Shown here: positions 30,070-38,076 of the stretch, in pieces
Position numbering within the stretch: the stretch's first letter is position 1
How the letters are laid out: each line of letters starts with the position of its first letter
Source: a virus
Strand: one strand, 5' to 3'
DNA: 45,285 nucleotides
IMG/VR virus record: IMGVR_UViG_3300023292_000016
Location: 1-45,285 of that record
Translations under genes and position numbers: made by a program
Notes under the pieces: model-generated
What the model saw: the letters and a program-made list of their open reading frames with translations, nothing else
Databases searched by the model: none
What the model was told of the DNA's origin: nothing

Positions 30070-30870
30070 ATGAAAATATGCTGGGATAATTTAGAAGGGT
30101 TAAAATATAATAAAAAGACCGGTAAATGGCATGATAAGAGATATGTATATTATATTTACAAAGAGAAATGTGAAATTTGTGGGGAACCATTTTTAGCACA
30201 AGTAAGTAATAAAGTAGGTTATTATTGTTCTAAAATTTGTGCTGGTAAAGGATATAATACAAAAGAAAGAAAATTAAAAAAATCAAAGAACCAAAAAGGT
30301 GAAAAAAATAGTAATTGGAAAGGTGAATTATGGAAAAAACATATACCTCTTTATGATACTTATGCCTCTCAGATAGAATGGTGTGAAGAGGTAAGAAGAA
30401 GTCCAAAAGATAAGAATATATTAGAAGTAAGGTGTTTTAAATGTAATAAATGGTTTATACCAAAAGATTATAATGCCAATAATAGGTCTCAATATCTCAA
30501 AGGTAATTATAATTATGAATCTCGTTTTTATTGTTCTGATGAATGTAGATATTCCTGTTCTATATATGGTAAATCACCTGAACAATTAATGAGAGAAGAT
30601 GCAATAAGAGCAGGAAGATTAGAATGGTTGAAATTGGATAGAGAAGTTCAACCAGAATTAAAAAAATTAGTATTGAAAAGGGATGGATATCAATGTGTTA
30701 AGTGTGGTTCTACCGGTACTCTCCATTGCCACCATATCTATCCAGTAAGTACCAATCCATTAGAGTCTGCTGATATTGACAATTGCATTACTTTATGTTA
30801 TACTTGCCATAAGAAAGTGCATCAAAAAGATGGATGCAGGTATGAACAATTAAGAATAGAGGTTTGTTAA
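30070..30870 (+). CDS. HNH homing-type endonuclease, paralogue of 24585
   Basis: 266 residues. One N-terminal Cys module (CEICGEPF, YYCSKIC), then the same middle segment as the 24585 protein (PLYDTYASQIEWCEEVRR, CFKCNKWF, YCSDECRYSC) and the same HNH core (LHCHHIYPVSTN, CYTCHKKVHQKDGCR). It lacks the paired repeats of the 24585 protein and so probably recognises another site. It lies between a small gene and the primase gene, whose ATG overlaps its stop. Confidence 0.85.
   Translation: MKICWDNLEGLKYNKKTGKWHDKRYVYYIYKEKCEICGEPFLAQVSNKVGYYCSKICAGKGYNTKERKLKKSKNQKGEKNSNWKGELWKKHIPLYDTYASQIEWCEEVRRSPKDKNILEVRCFKCNKWFIPKDYNANNRSQYLKGNYNYESRFYCSDECRYSCSIYGKSPEQLMREDAIRAGRLEWLKLDREVQPELKKLVLKRDGYQCVKCGSTGTLHCHHIYPVSTNPLESADIDNCITLCYTCHKKVHQKDGCRYEQLRIEVC
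30724..30788 (+). repeat. 65-bp segment identical to 25437-25501
   Basis: Second copy of the identical HNH-core stretch described at 25437. Confidence 0.8.
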
Positions 30871-31907
30871 TGATAGCTTTAGATGTTATGATTGAATTTT
30901 GTTATCAATATATGGAAGGTGTGAAACTCTCTAAAAATGGTACCCATGTGTTATCGAGATGCCCACTTTGCGGAGATTCAAAGAAATCTAAATCAAAGAA
31001 ACGATTTAATATGGATTTTAATGGGGGGCAAATTTTATGGCATTGTTTTAACTGTAATGAATCTGGTTCATTTCTTACTCTTTATTCCACTCTTAAAGGA
31101 ATATCCATAGCCCAATCCCTTAAAGATCTCCAATCATACGACCCAGACTATCTAATCCAAAAACTTTCCAATCGCAAGAAAGAAAAAATAATTAAGGAAA
31201 TAGAATATGAATATGAATATCACGATTATATACTGAATGACTGTATATCTGTTGATGAAAGAGTTGATGGTTATATGAAACTAATCTATCAGAAAGCTCT
31301 AAGAAAATTCATAAGAGATAGGAAAATATCCCATCTTAATGTACATGTTGCTTACAAAGGTGATTATCAAGGGAGATTTATAATACCCATATACGATAAA
31401 GATAATCATATTGTTTACTTCCAAGCAAGAGCAATGATTGATAGTATTCTACCCAAATATAAGAACCCCACATTGGCTAAAGGCAGTATTATATATAACA
31501 AGCATGAATTTGATAGTTCCAAATATATAATTATATGTGAAGGTCTGATTGATGCTGCTACTATTGGAAGTCAAGGAACATCCTGCTTGGGTAGTGAAAT
31601 ATCCAAAGACTTTCTGAATGAAATATCACAATTAACAAATAAGGGTTTGATAGTATGCCTTGATAACGATGAAGCTGGTCTAAAATCCATACTTAAACTT
31701 ATAGATTCTAACAATACCCCTCCTAATACCAAATTCTTTTTGTTTTCTAATGATAAATATAAGGATATAAATGAATTTTATGTTGGTTCTGGTATAAATA
31801 ATATATATAAGTTTGTTATAGACAATTCATACTCAAGCACTAAAGCTTATACCAAAATTAAGATTTCCCCATGGAGACTGAAATTATTAGGAGGAAAATG
31901 TAAATGA
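30870..31907 (+). CDS. DnaG-type primase (T4 gp61-like)
   Basis: 345 residues from the ATG overlapping the HNH stop. An N-terminal zinc ribbon has C31, C34, C59 and C62 (RCPLCGDS, WHCFNCNE). The middle supplies the catalytic core (GRFIIPIYD, VYFQARAM), then Toprim motifs ICEGLIDAA and LIVCLDNDEAG with the metal-binding E and DxD. The C terminus is short and has no helicase domain, as in phage primases. It makes RNA primers for lagging-strand synthesis with the gp32-like SSB and a helicase not in this window. Confidence 0.9.
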   Translation: MIALDVMIEFCYQYMEGVKLSKNGTHVLSRCPLCGDSKKSKSKKRFNMDFNGGQILWHCFNCNESGSFLTLYSTLKGISIAQSLKDLQSYDPDYLIQKLSNRKKEKIIKEIEYEYEYHDYILNDCISVDERVDGYMKLIYQKALRKFIRDRKISHLNVHVAYKGDYQGRFIIPIYDKDNHIVYFQARAMIDSILPKYKNPTLAKGSIIYNKHEFDSSKYIIICEGLIDAATIGSQGTSCLGSEISKDFLNEISQLTNKGLIVCLDNDEAGLKSILKLIDSNNTPPNTKFFLFSNDKYKDINEFYVGSGINNIYKFVIDNSYSSTKAYTKIKISPWRLKLLGGKCK

Positions 31908-32377
31908 GAATTACCAGTATAGGAACAGATTTTATTACAATCACGGAGGATAATCTATACGATGAGGATTTGAGAGGTATATCAAGGGTTCATTTGATCA
32001 AATTAGCATTCTTTAATCCAACAGAGGAAAAGGTAAAGAAAGTTTTGTCCTTTTACCCTAAAACGAATAGGTTCATTATAGGAGATAACATAAGAATCTA
32101 TAATTATATTCTGAAGTACACGTCTAAAAAGTATTATATACAGAACCAGAAAGGTGTTGGTATTATATCCTTTTTCAGAAAGAATAACAAGGTACTATTA
32201 GATTTTTCAAATTTAAGTACTTACGAACTGCACTTTATATTGAATTATTGTTTTGAAGATGTGTTGAAGAATTTGGAGGTTATATCCATAAATGACGATA
32301 TCTTCTGTGACAAAGAAGAAATACTGAACCTTTGGAATGGTAATGTTATCATATGTGAAGAGGGATATGTTATATAA
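31904..32377 (+). CDS. Hypothetical protein (157 aa)
   Basis: Coupled by ATGA to the primase. A soluble mixed alpha/beta protein (RITSIGTDFITITEDNLYD) with many Ile/Asn/Tyr and few motifs. Its coupling to the primase suggests a replication role, which is only inference. Confidence 0.6.
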   Translation: MRITSIGTDFITITEDNLYDEDLRGISRVHLIKLAFFNPTEEKVKKVLSFYPKTNRFIIGDNIRIYNYILKYTSKKYYIQNQKGVGIISFFRKNNKVLLDFSNLSTYELHFILNYCFEDVLKNLEVISINDDIFCDKEEILNLWNGNVIICEEGYVI

Positions 32378-33186
32378 TGACATTGATTTTAGGGCCTTAT
32401 GTTGGATCTTTTAAACAAGAAATACTTACCTTTAGACCATACATAACATGGATACATAAAGTTCTACAGCCAGATAAAACATACATTAGCACACATTTTA
32501 ATCGCTCCTTTTTATATAAGACCTTTGATAACGAACAACTACCTGTATATAAACAATTATCTAGAGATGAATTAGGACAGGAAGGTTATATACATAGGTT
32601 ATTATCTTTAAAAAATTATAATATTCTCGTTAAAGATCTAAAGATATCCATATCAGAAAGAGAGGGTTGTTCTAAAAAAAATATAGATGTGATGGGTATA
32701 AATTACACAAAGTCGGTAATACAATACCCCATATATAATAAAACATTTGAACATATAGATTTAAAAAACATAAATACTCCTGAAGAACTAAAAAATTTAC
32801 GCATTTTCATACCTTATGGTGACGAAGATGAAATGAGCATTTTTTACAATTCTATAAAAGATAAGGGGTTCGTTGTTATAGGTGATATGAATACACCCTT
32901 AGTAAATGAGAATGAAATATTTAAATATATAGATTATTTTGAAAATGGTTGGAAATATATAATAGGTGCCATATCATATGCTAAAGTAGTGGTGTGTCCT
33001 TTAAGTTATTGGACAACTATATGCAATCTACAGAAGGTGCCCGTATTCTCTTGGGGTAATAATCCTGGTCAGTATAGAGAAGGTGGCATGTACCATTTTA
33101 ATAACAAGGAAGCGATGATACTTCCTAACATTGGCAATATTACTGGTTATTTAAACAATTTTATAAATGGTGGTTTAGAAAGGTAA
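32377..33186 (+). CDS. Glycosyltransferase-like protein (candidate)
   Basis: 269 residues beginning LILGPYVGSFKQEILTFRPY, which resembles the start of GT-B heptosyl/sugar-transferase-like phage proteins. A C-terminal VVVCPLSYWTTICNLQKVPV occupies the position of a GT9-type nucleotide-sugar loop, followed by FSWGNNPGQ. No catalytic residue can be named. The start overlaps the upstream stop by one base. Confidence 0.45.
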   Translation: MTLILGPYVGSFKQEILTFRPYITWIHKVLQPDKTYISTHFNRSFLYKTFDNEQLPVYKQLSRDELGQEGYIHRLLSLKNYNILVKDLKISISEREGCSKKNIDVMGINYTKSVIQYPIYNKTFEHIDLKNINTPEELKNLRIFIPYGDEDEMSIFYNSIKDKGFVVIGDMNTPLVNENEIFKYIDYFENGWKYIIGAISYAKVVVCPLSYWTTICNLQKVPVFSWGNNPGQYREGGMYHFNNKEAMILPNIGNITGYLNNFINGGLER

Positions 33187-33191
33187 CAATT

Positions 33192-33446
33192 ATGAAACTA
33201 AGAGAATATTTAATGGAAAAGATAACGGAAGATCCTAAGTATACACGGAAGCAGAAAGAAAATTTATCGCATGTTATATTGAATATACTTATGGACCCAT
33301 ATGCAGCTAAAATATTAGGTAAAATTGAAAAATCAGCTGACAAAGATAACATAACAATAACTAAGAAGGAAGCAAAAGCCATACTTACCAATTTAAAGAA
33401 AATTAGACAAATAGTTATTGATTTACCTATAGAAGATGAGGAATAA
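33192..33446 (+). CDS. Hypothetical helical protein, partial capsid-targeting motif (84 aa)
   Basis: Starts MKLREYLMEKITED, fitting the recurring N-terminal pattern but with K after the presumed cut site. The rest is a Lys-rich helical domain (RKQKENLSHVILNILMDPY). It shares one base with the next gene. Function unknown. Confidence 0.6.
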   Translation: MKLREYLMEKITEDPKYTRKQKENLSHVILNILMDPYAAKILGKIEKSADKDNITITKKEAKAILTNLKKIRQIVIDLPIEDEE

Positions 33447-33895
33447 TGAAATTTAAACAACATATAGATGAATTATATGATCTATATGTTGAAGAATTGT
33501 GTAATGAATTTGATGAATCATTAGAATCTATAAATGCAATGTCTGATGGAAAGAATAAATGGGTATGGCAATTTGATGGTCTGAAATACAGAGCAAAGGT
33601 AGCAAAGATAAGTGGTATATATCATTTCACATTTGGTGCTGATATGGATGGTACTATTGTTACCGGTGACACACATACAGGACATCCATTAAAAGCCTTT
33701 GCAGGAGCACTAAGTGCATTAAAACAATTTATCAGTAAAGTGAAGCCAAAAGAATGGCAATACTGTGGTTTCATTAAAAGAGAGAAATTATATGATAAAT
33801 TTTCAGATAGGATTGAAAAGGAATTACATTACAGACTTACCGATAAATATATTGAAAACACCTTCATGATATATTACACATTTGAGAGGTTATGA
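33446..33895 (+). CDS. Hypothetical protein (149 aa)
   Basis: Starts MKFKQHIDELYD, again close to the recurring N-terminal pattern (IDE before L). The middle, WVWQFDGLKYRAKVAKISGIYHF, is beta-rich and DMDGTIVTGDTHTGHPLKAF follows. It may be a small enzyme or structural protein; no family recognised. Confidence 0.6.
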   Translation: MKFKQHIDELYDLYVEELCNEFDESLESINAMSDGKNKWVWQFDGLKYRAKVAKISGIYHFTFGADMDGTIVTGDTHTGHPLKAFAGALSALKQFISKVKPKEWQYCGFIKREKLYDKFSDRIEKELHYRLTDKYIENTFMIYYTFERL

Positions 33896-33898
33896 GAA

Positions 33899-34201
33899 AT
33901 GAAAGCCGAAAACGGAATACTAAAAAAGATAATGGTGGCTATAGTCATTGCATTATTTATGTCTATACTTGGTTGGGGTACATGGGTTACACATAGTTCT
34001 TATAGTGTTACAAGTTTAGCTGCTGATGTTATTGAAAACAAACAAGATATACAGGAAGAAAGAGATGATAGAAACCAGCAAGTTCAAAAAGAAATAGGGA
34101 AAGTTCAAACAGATGTGGAGAAAATAAAATTGAAACAAGATGTAATGAATGATATCCTTATAAGAATTGATGAGAGGATGAAAAGAAATGAGAATAAGTA
34201 A
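33899..34201 (+). CDS. Membrane-anchored coiled-coil protein (100 aa)
   Basis: One N-terminal membrane helix (IMVAIVIALFMSILGWGTWV, about 11-30) is followed by a long charged coiled coil. Layout resembles inner-membrane spanins or phage membrane-anchored accessory proteins. It overlaps the following lipoprotein gene by 14 bases, an arrangement seen in lysis cassettes. Confidence 0.65.
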   Translation: MKAENGILKKIMVAIVIALFMSILGWGTWVTHSSYSVTSLAADVIENKQDIQEERDDRNQQVQKEIGKVQTDVEKIKLKQDVMNDILIRIDERMKRNENK

Positions 34202-34706
34202 AATATTATTGGTTGGGTTGTTAATAGTAATGTTTGGTTGTATCAAAACATCGACTGATTATGTATTTCAAAAAGATGGTAATATTATTGAGGTACCATC
34301 TGGAAAAAATGAAAAGGAAAAACAAAAAATAAGAGAAAAGCAGATATACATAGCCCCAAAAGATAGTTTTAAGTCTTCTTTTGGGGAGTATTCATATCAG
34401 GGGTATATTGATCCACAAACAATAACAAGAAACTGGATAGTGTTAGATAAGTATATTATTCTGGTTGGACCTTCTGCATTTGAATTGTATTATAAAAATC
34501 CTAAAAGTCCTTGTAAGATTCCCGTTGCTGTATTTTTGGTTTACAAAGGAATGCCAATGGGGTTTTCTTACTTATATGGTGGTGATGTATACTTATATTT
34601 ATTTGATGAGGGTACAAAATGCTATAAGGGTAAGAAATTGGAAGGTAAAGCTAAGGATAGTTTTAAGAAGAAATTTAACAAGGTTTTAGAAATTAGAGAT
34701 ATATAA
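34188..34706 (+). CDS. Lipoprotein with signal peptide (172 aa)
   Basis: The signal peptide ISKILLVGLLIVMFGC ends in a lipobox (MFGC, Cys 18), indicating lipid attachment. The mature part is about 155 residues, beta-rich and basic. With the coiled-coil membrane gene it could form a spanin-like pair, or act as a surface or superinfection-exclusion lipoprotein; it is longer than a typical outer spanin. Confidence 0.7.
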   Translation: MRISKILLVGLLIVMFGCIKTSTDYVFQKDGNIIEVPSGKNEKEKQKIREKQIYIAPKDSFKSSFGEYSYQGYIDPQTITRNWIVLDKYIILVGPSAFELYYKNPKSPCKIPVAVFLVYKGMPMGFSYLYGGDVYLYLFDEGTKCYKGKKLEGKAKDSFKKKFNKVLEIRDI

Positions 34707-34726
34707 ACTGTAAGGAGAAGAAAGAA

Positions 34727-34987
34727 ATGCCTATTTTCGAGTATTTATGTAATGATTGTGGTTGTTATGAAGAAAAGTTAGAGTTTGGAAAAGAAATGGA
34801 TGAGAAGCATACCTGTCCAAAATGTAAGAAAGCAATGGATAGATTGATATCAAAGTCACGTTTTGAATTGAAGTATAATAATCGCACAGATATGTGCGAC
34901 TGGAAGGGTAATAGCAGTCACTATTGGGATGCTTATAAACAAGCAAGAGCTAATGGTCAAAATGTCAAACCAACTGGATCGGATTGA
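34727..34987 (+). CDS. FmdB-like zinc-ribbon protein (86 aa)
   Basis: Begins MPIFEYLCNDCGCYEE with a second pair CPKC near 36-39, the FmdB-type putative regulatory zinc ribbon. The C-terminal part, SSHYWDAYKQARANGQNVKP, is repeated in altered form at 35751-35855, beyond the GIY-YIG gene. RBS AAGGAGAAG. Confidence 0.8.
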   Translation: MPIFEYLCNDCGCYEEKLEFGKEMDEKHTCPKCKKAMDRLISKSRFELKYNNRTDMCDWKGNSSHYWDAYKQARANGQNVKPTGSD

Positions 34988-34988
34988 A

Positions 34989-35744
34989 ATGATTATCTAT
35001 AAAACTATAAATGAGATTAATGGTAAATGTTATATAGGTCAAACTATCAAACCTTTATCTGAAAGAAAAAAATCACATTTACAACGAGCAAATGCAGGTA
35101 CAGATTTTTATTTTTATAGAGCTATTCGTAAATATGGTTTTGATAATTTTAAATGGGAAATTATAGAGGAATGTTCATCTAAAGAAGAAATGGATGAGAT
35201 GGAATACCATTATATCAAACAGTATAATTCTTTCAAACCTAATGGATATAATTTAACTTGGGGTGGAGAAGGAAATCATGGATTTAAACATTCCGAAGAA
35301 TCTAAAAGAAAAATAGGATTGAAATCTAAAGGTAAAAATAATGGTATGTATGGTAGAAAAAGAAGTCAAAGAGTAAAAGATATAGTAAGTAAAGCTAATA
35401 AAGGGAGAAAGCTTACAGAAAATCAATTAAAGAAATGGTCTGAAGTGAAAATTGGTACAAAACTTTCAGAAGAAACTAAACAAAAATTGAGAGAACAAAG
35501 AATTGGTAAGAAGAATCCTTTTTATGGTAAAAAACATACTAAAGAAACTTTAAATAAAATTTCTGAAAAACTTACAGGAGAAAATCATCCTAATTCTAAA
35601 TTAAATAATGAAAAAGTGAGAAAAATTAAAGAGTTAGTAAAAAATAATGAAACCACCAAAAATATATCAATTATATTTAATGTATCAACTTCAACTATTA
35701 GAAGGATAAAAAATGGTAAAAGTTGGTTACATGTTACAATATAA
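34989..35744 (+). CDS. GIY-YIG homing-type endonuclease with NUMOD3 repeats
   Basis: 251 residues from ATG 34989, whose N terminus MIIYKTINEINGKCYIGQ supplies the GIY-YIG core (Y4, C14-Y15-I16-G17) with R26 following. From about 95 come NUMOD3-like DNA-binding motifs (HSEESKRKIG, LSEETKQKLREQRIGKKNPF, HTKETLNKIS) and a C-terminal helix-turn-helix (NISIIFNVSTSTIRRIKNGK). Typical of phage homing endonucleases. An in-frame upstream ATG at 34929 would lie inside the previous gene. Confidence 0.9.
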   Translation: MIIYKTINEINGKCYIGQTIKPLSERKKSHLQRANAGTDFYFYRAIRKYGFDNFKWEIIEECSSKEEMDEMEYHYIKQYNSFKPNGYNLTWGGEGNHGFKHSEESKRKIGLKSKGKNNGMYGRKRSQRVKDIVSKANKGRKLTENQLKKWSEVKIGTKLSEETKQKLREQRIGKKNPFYGKKHTKETLNKISEKLTGENHPNSKLNNEKVRKIKELVKNNETTKNISIIFNVSTSTIRRIKNGKSWLHVTI

Positions 35745-35750
35745 TATAAT

Positions 35751-35855
35751 ATGTGCTCATGGGGAAATGAGGGTTATTCTTCGAGTCATTATTGGGATGC
35801 ATATAGAGCAGCAAGAGCAAGAGGAGAGGATGTAAAACCCGCTGGGGAGGATTGA
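35751..35855 (+). pseudogene. Duplicated 3' end of the FmdB-like gene
   Basis: A 34-codon frame from ATG 35751 encodes SSSHYWDAYRAARARGEDVK, closely resembling the C terminus of the 34727 protein. It follows the GIY-YIG stop by 6 bases. It looks like the original 3' end of the zinc-ribbon gene (or of a second copy) left behind after the nuclease arrived with its own replacement end. Confidence 0.65.
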
Positions 35856-35863
35856 AATTAAAG

Positions 35864-37183
35864 ATGAGATTTGAAAATTTTTTAGAGGAATCTACTACAG
35901 GTATAACAGCATTTAACAAATATTTTAAAGACAGAGATGTTGAAACATTTTTAAAAAAGGATACCCCTGTATATGATAAACAAGGTAAGAACACTGATGA
36001 AATAATACCACAAGGAAGCAAAGTAGTGGTTCCTAAATCCTCCAAATACGATAATGGAAAGGTAATAGTAGTATATAAAAATATTCCTTACAATATTTCA
36101 TTCAATTTACTCGATAAAGGAGCAAAAACTGGTGGTGAAAAACTTAGGATAACCACTAATAAGCTTACACAAACAGCCAAATCTGAAATGATGAGTGTTG
36201 ATGGCAAAGAATTTGATGCTAAAGTATTTTACAGTGCTAAAGATATAGCTAATAGTGTTATTAATGGTATATATAATATAAGCACTATACCCGAAAATCT
36301 TAAAACTATAATAATCAAAAACCTTAATTCTAATAAATATTCTAAATTTGATTGGGGGACATTCGATGATAGAAAGTTAAAACAAGAAATATCCAAGTAT
36401 TATGGTGAAATATTGATAGGGTTATGTGTATTGAATGGGGAATTAAAGGTTTTTAATAAGAGCCCCATCAAATCTCCTAATGATGTATTGATGTTTATAG
36501 TCCCTACTAGTTCATCGTTTGCAGGTATAGATAGTATATTTGAAATGAAAGATGGTACTTTTATACCTATATCAAGCAAATCAGGTGTAGGTGCATCGGC
36601 ATCATTTCATGCTAACCTTATTCCTAAATTGATCTCTTATGTTGATAACGGTGGTAGAATTAACAATCCATTATTGAAATATATGACTAAAATTAACATG
36701 AAGAGAGATATTAAAAATATGGAATTCATTTATGATGTTGGTATGGATGTTTTGATGTCTAGATATTTAAAAGGTAGTAAAGGTAAATATATAAAAAATA
36801 ATTCATATAAAATATATCAGAATTTGGCTAAAGGAATTCTAACACCCATTGAGGAATATTTGATGGATGTGGTTAGAAATAATTCATGGCCTGTTACAAA
36901 AAATCAAAAGACTATTAATGATAAGTTACCCGATTCTTTTACTTATTTTATATGTCAAAATATAGCCTTTTTATTGAATTCGGATCCTAAAGCTATTCAA
37001 CTACTTACAAAACTACTTACATACTGGCAGGCTAATTTAGATTTGAAAAAATTTGTTTCAACTGGTGATGTTAAATTCAATATGACAAAGACAAATAAAG
37101 GAAATCTTAAAATGGTATCTGGAAAGGGCTCAATGTCATCAGTAAAAACCCAACAAGGAAGATTAACGTATATCATAAAATAG
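35864..37183 (+). CDS. Large protein with capsid-targeting-like N terminus (439 aa)
   Basis: ATG 35864 with GGGGAGG 13 bases upstream; start MRFENFLEESTTG has LEE before S, fitting the prohead-protease pattern. The body includes KVFYSAKDIANSVINGIY, a helical middle and a C-terminal NFLLN-like region, with no recognised catalytic motif. Lys/Asn-rich and soluble. Its size makes it the strongest candidate in the set for a virion-packaged effector. Confidence 0.65.
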   Translation: MRFENFLEESTTGITAFNKYFKDRDVETFLKKDTPVYDKQGKNTDEIIPQGSKVVVPKSSKYDNGKVIVVYKNIPYNISFNLLDKGAKTGGEKLRITTNKLTQTAKSEMMSVDGKEFDAKVFYSAKDIANSVINGIYNISTIPENLKTIIIKNLNSNKYSKFDWGTFDDRKLKQEISKYYGEILIGLCVLNGELKVFNKSPIKSPNDVLMFIVPTSSSFAGIDSIFEMKDGTFIPISSKSGVGASASFHANLIPKLISYVDNGGRINNPLLKYMTKINMKRDIKNMEFIYDVGMDVLMSRYLKGSKGKYIKNNSYKIYQNLAKGILTPIEEYLMDVVRNNSWPVTKNQKTINDKLPDSFTYFICQNIAFLLNSDPKAIQLLTKLLTYWQANLDLKKFVSTGDVKFNMTKTNKGNLKMVSGKGSMSSVKTQQGRLTYIIK

Positions 37184-37185
37184 TC

Positions 37186-37214
37186 TTTACAAATAATTTT
37201 AAATGTGTTAGAAT
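37186..37214 (+). promoter_or_regulatory. Sigma70-type promoter for the methyltransferase; leaderless mRNA predicted
   Basis: TTTACA (37186-37191), 17-base spacer, TAGAAT (37209-37214). The predicted start is about 37221 and the ATG is at 37223, so the mRNA would be leaderless or nearly so. No RBS is seen upstream of the ATG. Confidence 0.75.
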
Positions 37215-37222
37215 ATGGTATT

Positions 37223-38059
37223 ATGAAAAATAAAATCTTACAAGGTGATACATTAAAGGTTCTCAAAAAATTACCCGATGCTTTCATAGATATGGGTGTG
37301 ACCTCCCCACCATACAACAAGAAGATAAATACAGATGGTTCAATATTCAGATCCATCAAATATGATAAAGTACAGGACGATCTACCTGAAGATGAATACC
37401 AACAAAACCAAATAAATGTACTCGATGAGCTTTACAGAACTATAAAACCTGGGGGTTCATTTTTTTACAATCATAAGGTAAGACATCTTAAAGGTATAGC
37501 CACATTTCCATTAGAATGGTTAGTTAAATCTAAATGGCACATAAGACAAGAAATCATATGGGATAAACATACTTGTACTGAATGGGGTGGTTACAGGTTC
37601 CATCAAAAGGACGAGAGAATTTATTGGTTATACAAACCTATAGGTGGTAAAGTAATAGGTGTGAAATTGGAAGGTAAACATGCTGTATGCTCTTCTATAT
37701 GGAACTTTACACCAGATATGGATAATCCACATCCAGCACCATTTCCAGTTATTCTACCACTGAGATGCATACTATCGTTTATGAGTGATAGAAAAGGCTT
37801 GATTATAGATCCTTATATGGGTAGTGGAACAACGGGTATAGCTTGTAGGTTATTGGGTCATGATTATATGGGCATAGACATATCATCTAACTATATAAAA
37901 TCGGCAATAGATAGAATTTCTAACTTTAAAGATCATATAGATGTGTTAAAACAAGAACTTCTAATTCATGTAGTAAAAAATTCATATAAAGATAGACAAA
38001 AGAAGAAGAAAGAAAGGGATTTAAAGAAGAAGACCGTAATAAATAGTTTTTTTAATTAG
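37223..38059 (+). CDS. DNA methyltransferase (N4-cytosine or N6-adenine, beta class)
   Basis: 278 residues. The catalytic motif TSPPYN (27-32) comes before the AdoMet motif DPYMGSGTT (from D196), the order of beta-class enzymes; SPPY occurs in both N4-C and N6-A families. A Lys-rich tail (RQKKKKERDLKKK) follows. It modifies phage or host DNA, perhaps to evade restriction. An in-frame GTG at 37205 lies upstream of the predicted transcript and is unlikely. Confidence 0.9.
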   Translation: MKNKILQGDTLKVLKKLPDAFIDMGVTSPPYNKKINTDGSIFRSIKYDKVQDDLPEDEYQQNQINVLDELYRTIKPGGSFFYNHKVRHLKGIATFPLEWLVKSKWHIRQEIIWDKHTCTEWGGYRFHQKDERIYWLYKPIGGKVIGVKLEGKHAVCSSIWNFTPDMDNPHPAPFPVILPLRCILSFMSDRKGLIIDPYMGSGTTGIACRLLGHDYMGIDISSNYIKSAIDRISNFKDHIDVLKQELLIHVVKNSYKDRQKKKKERDLKKKTVINSFFN

Positions 38060-38076
38060 GGAGTTAATATGTACGT

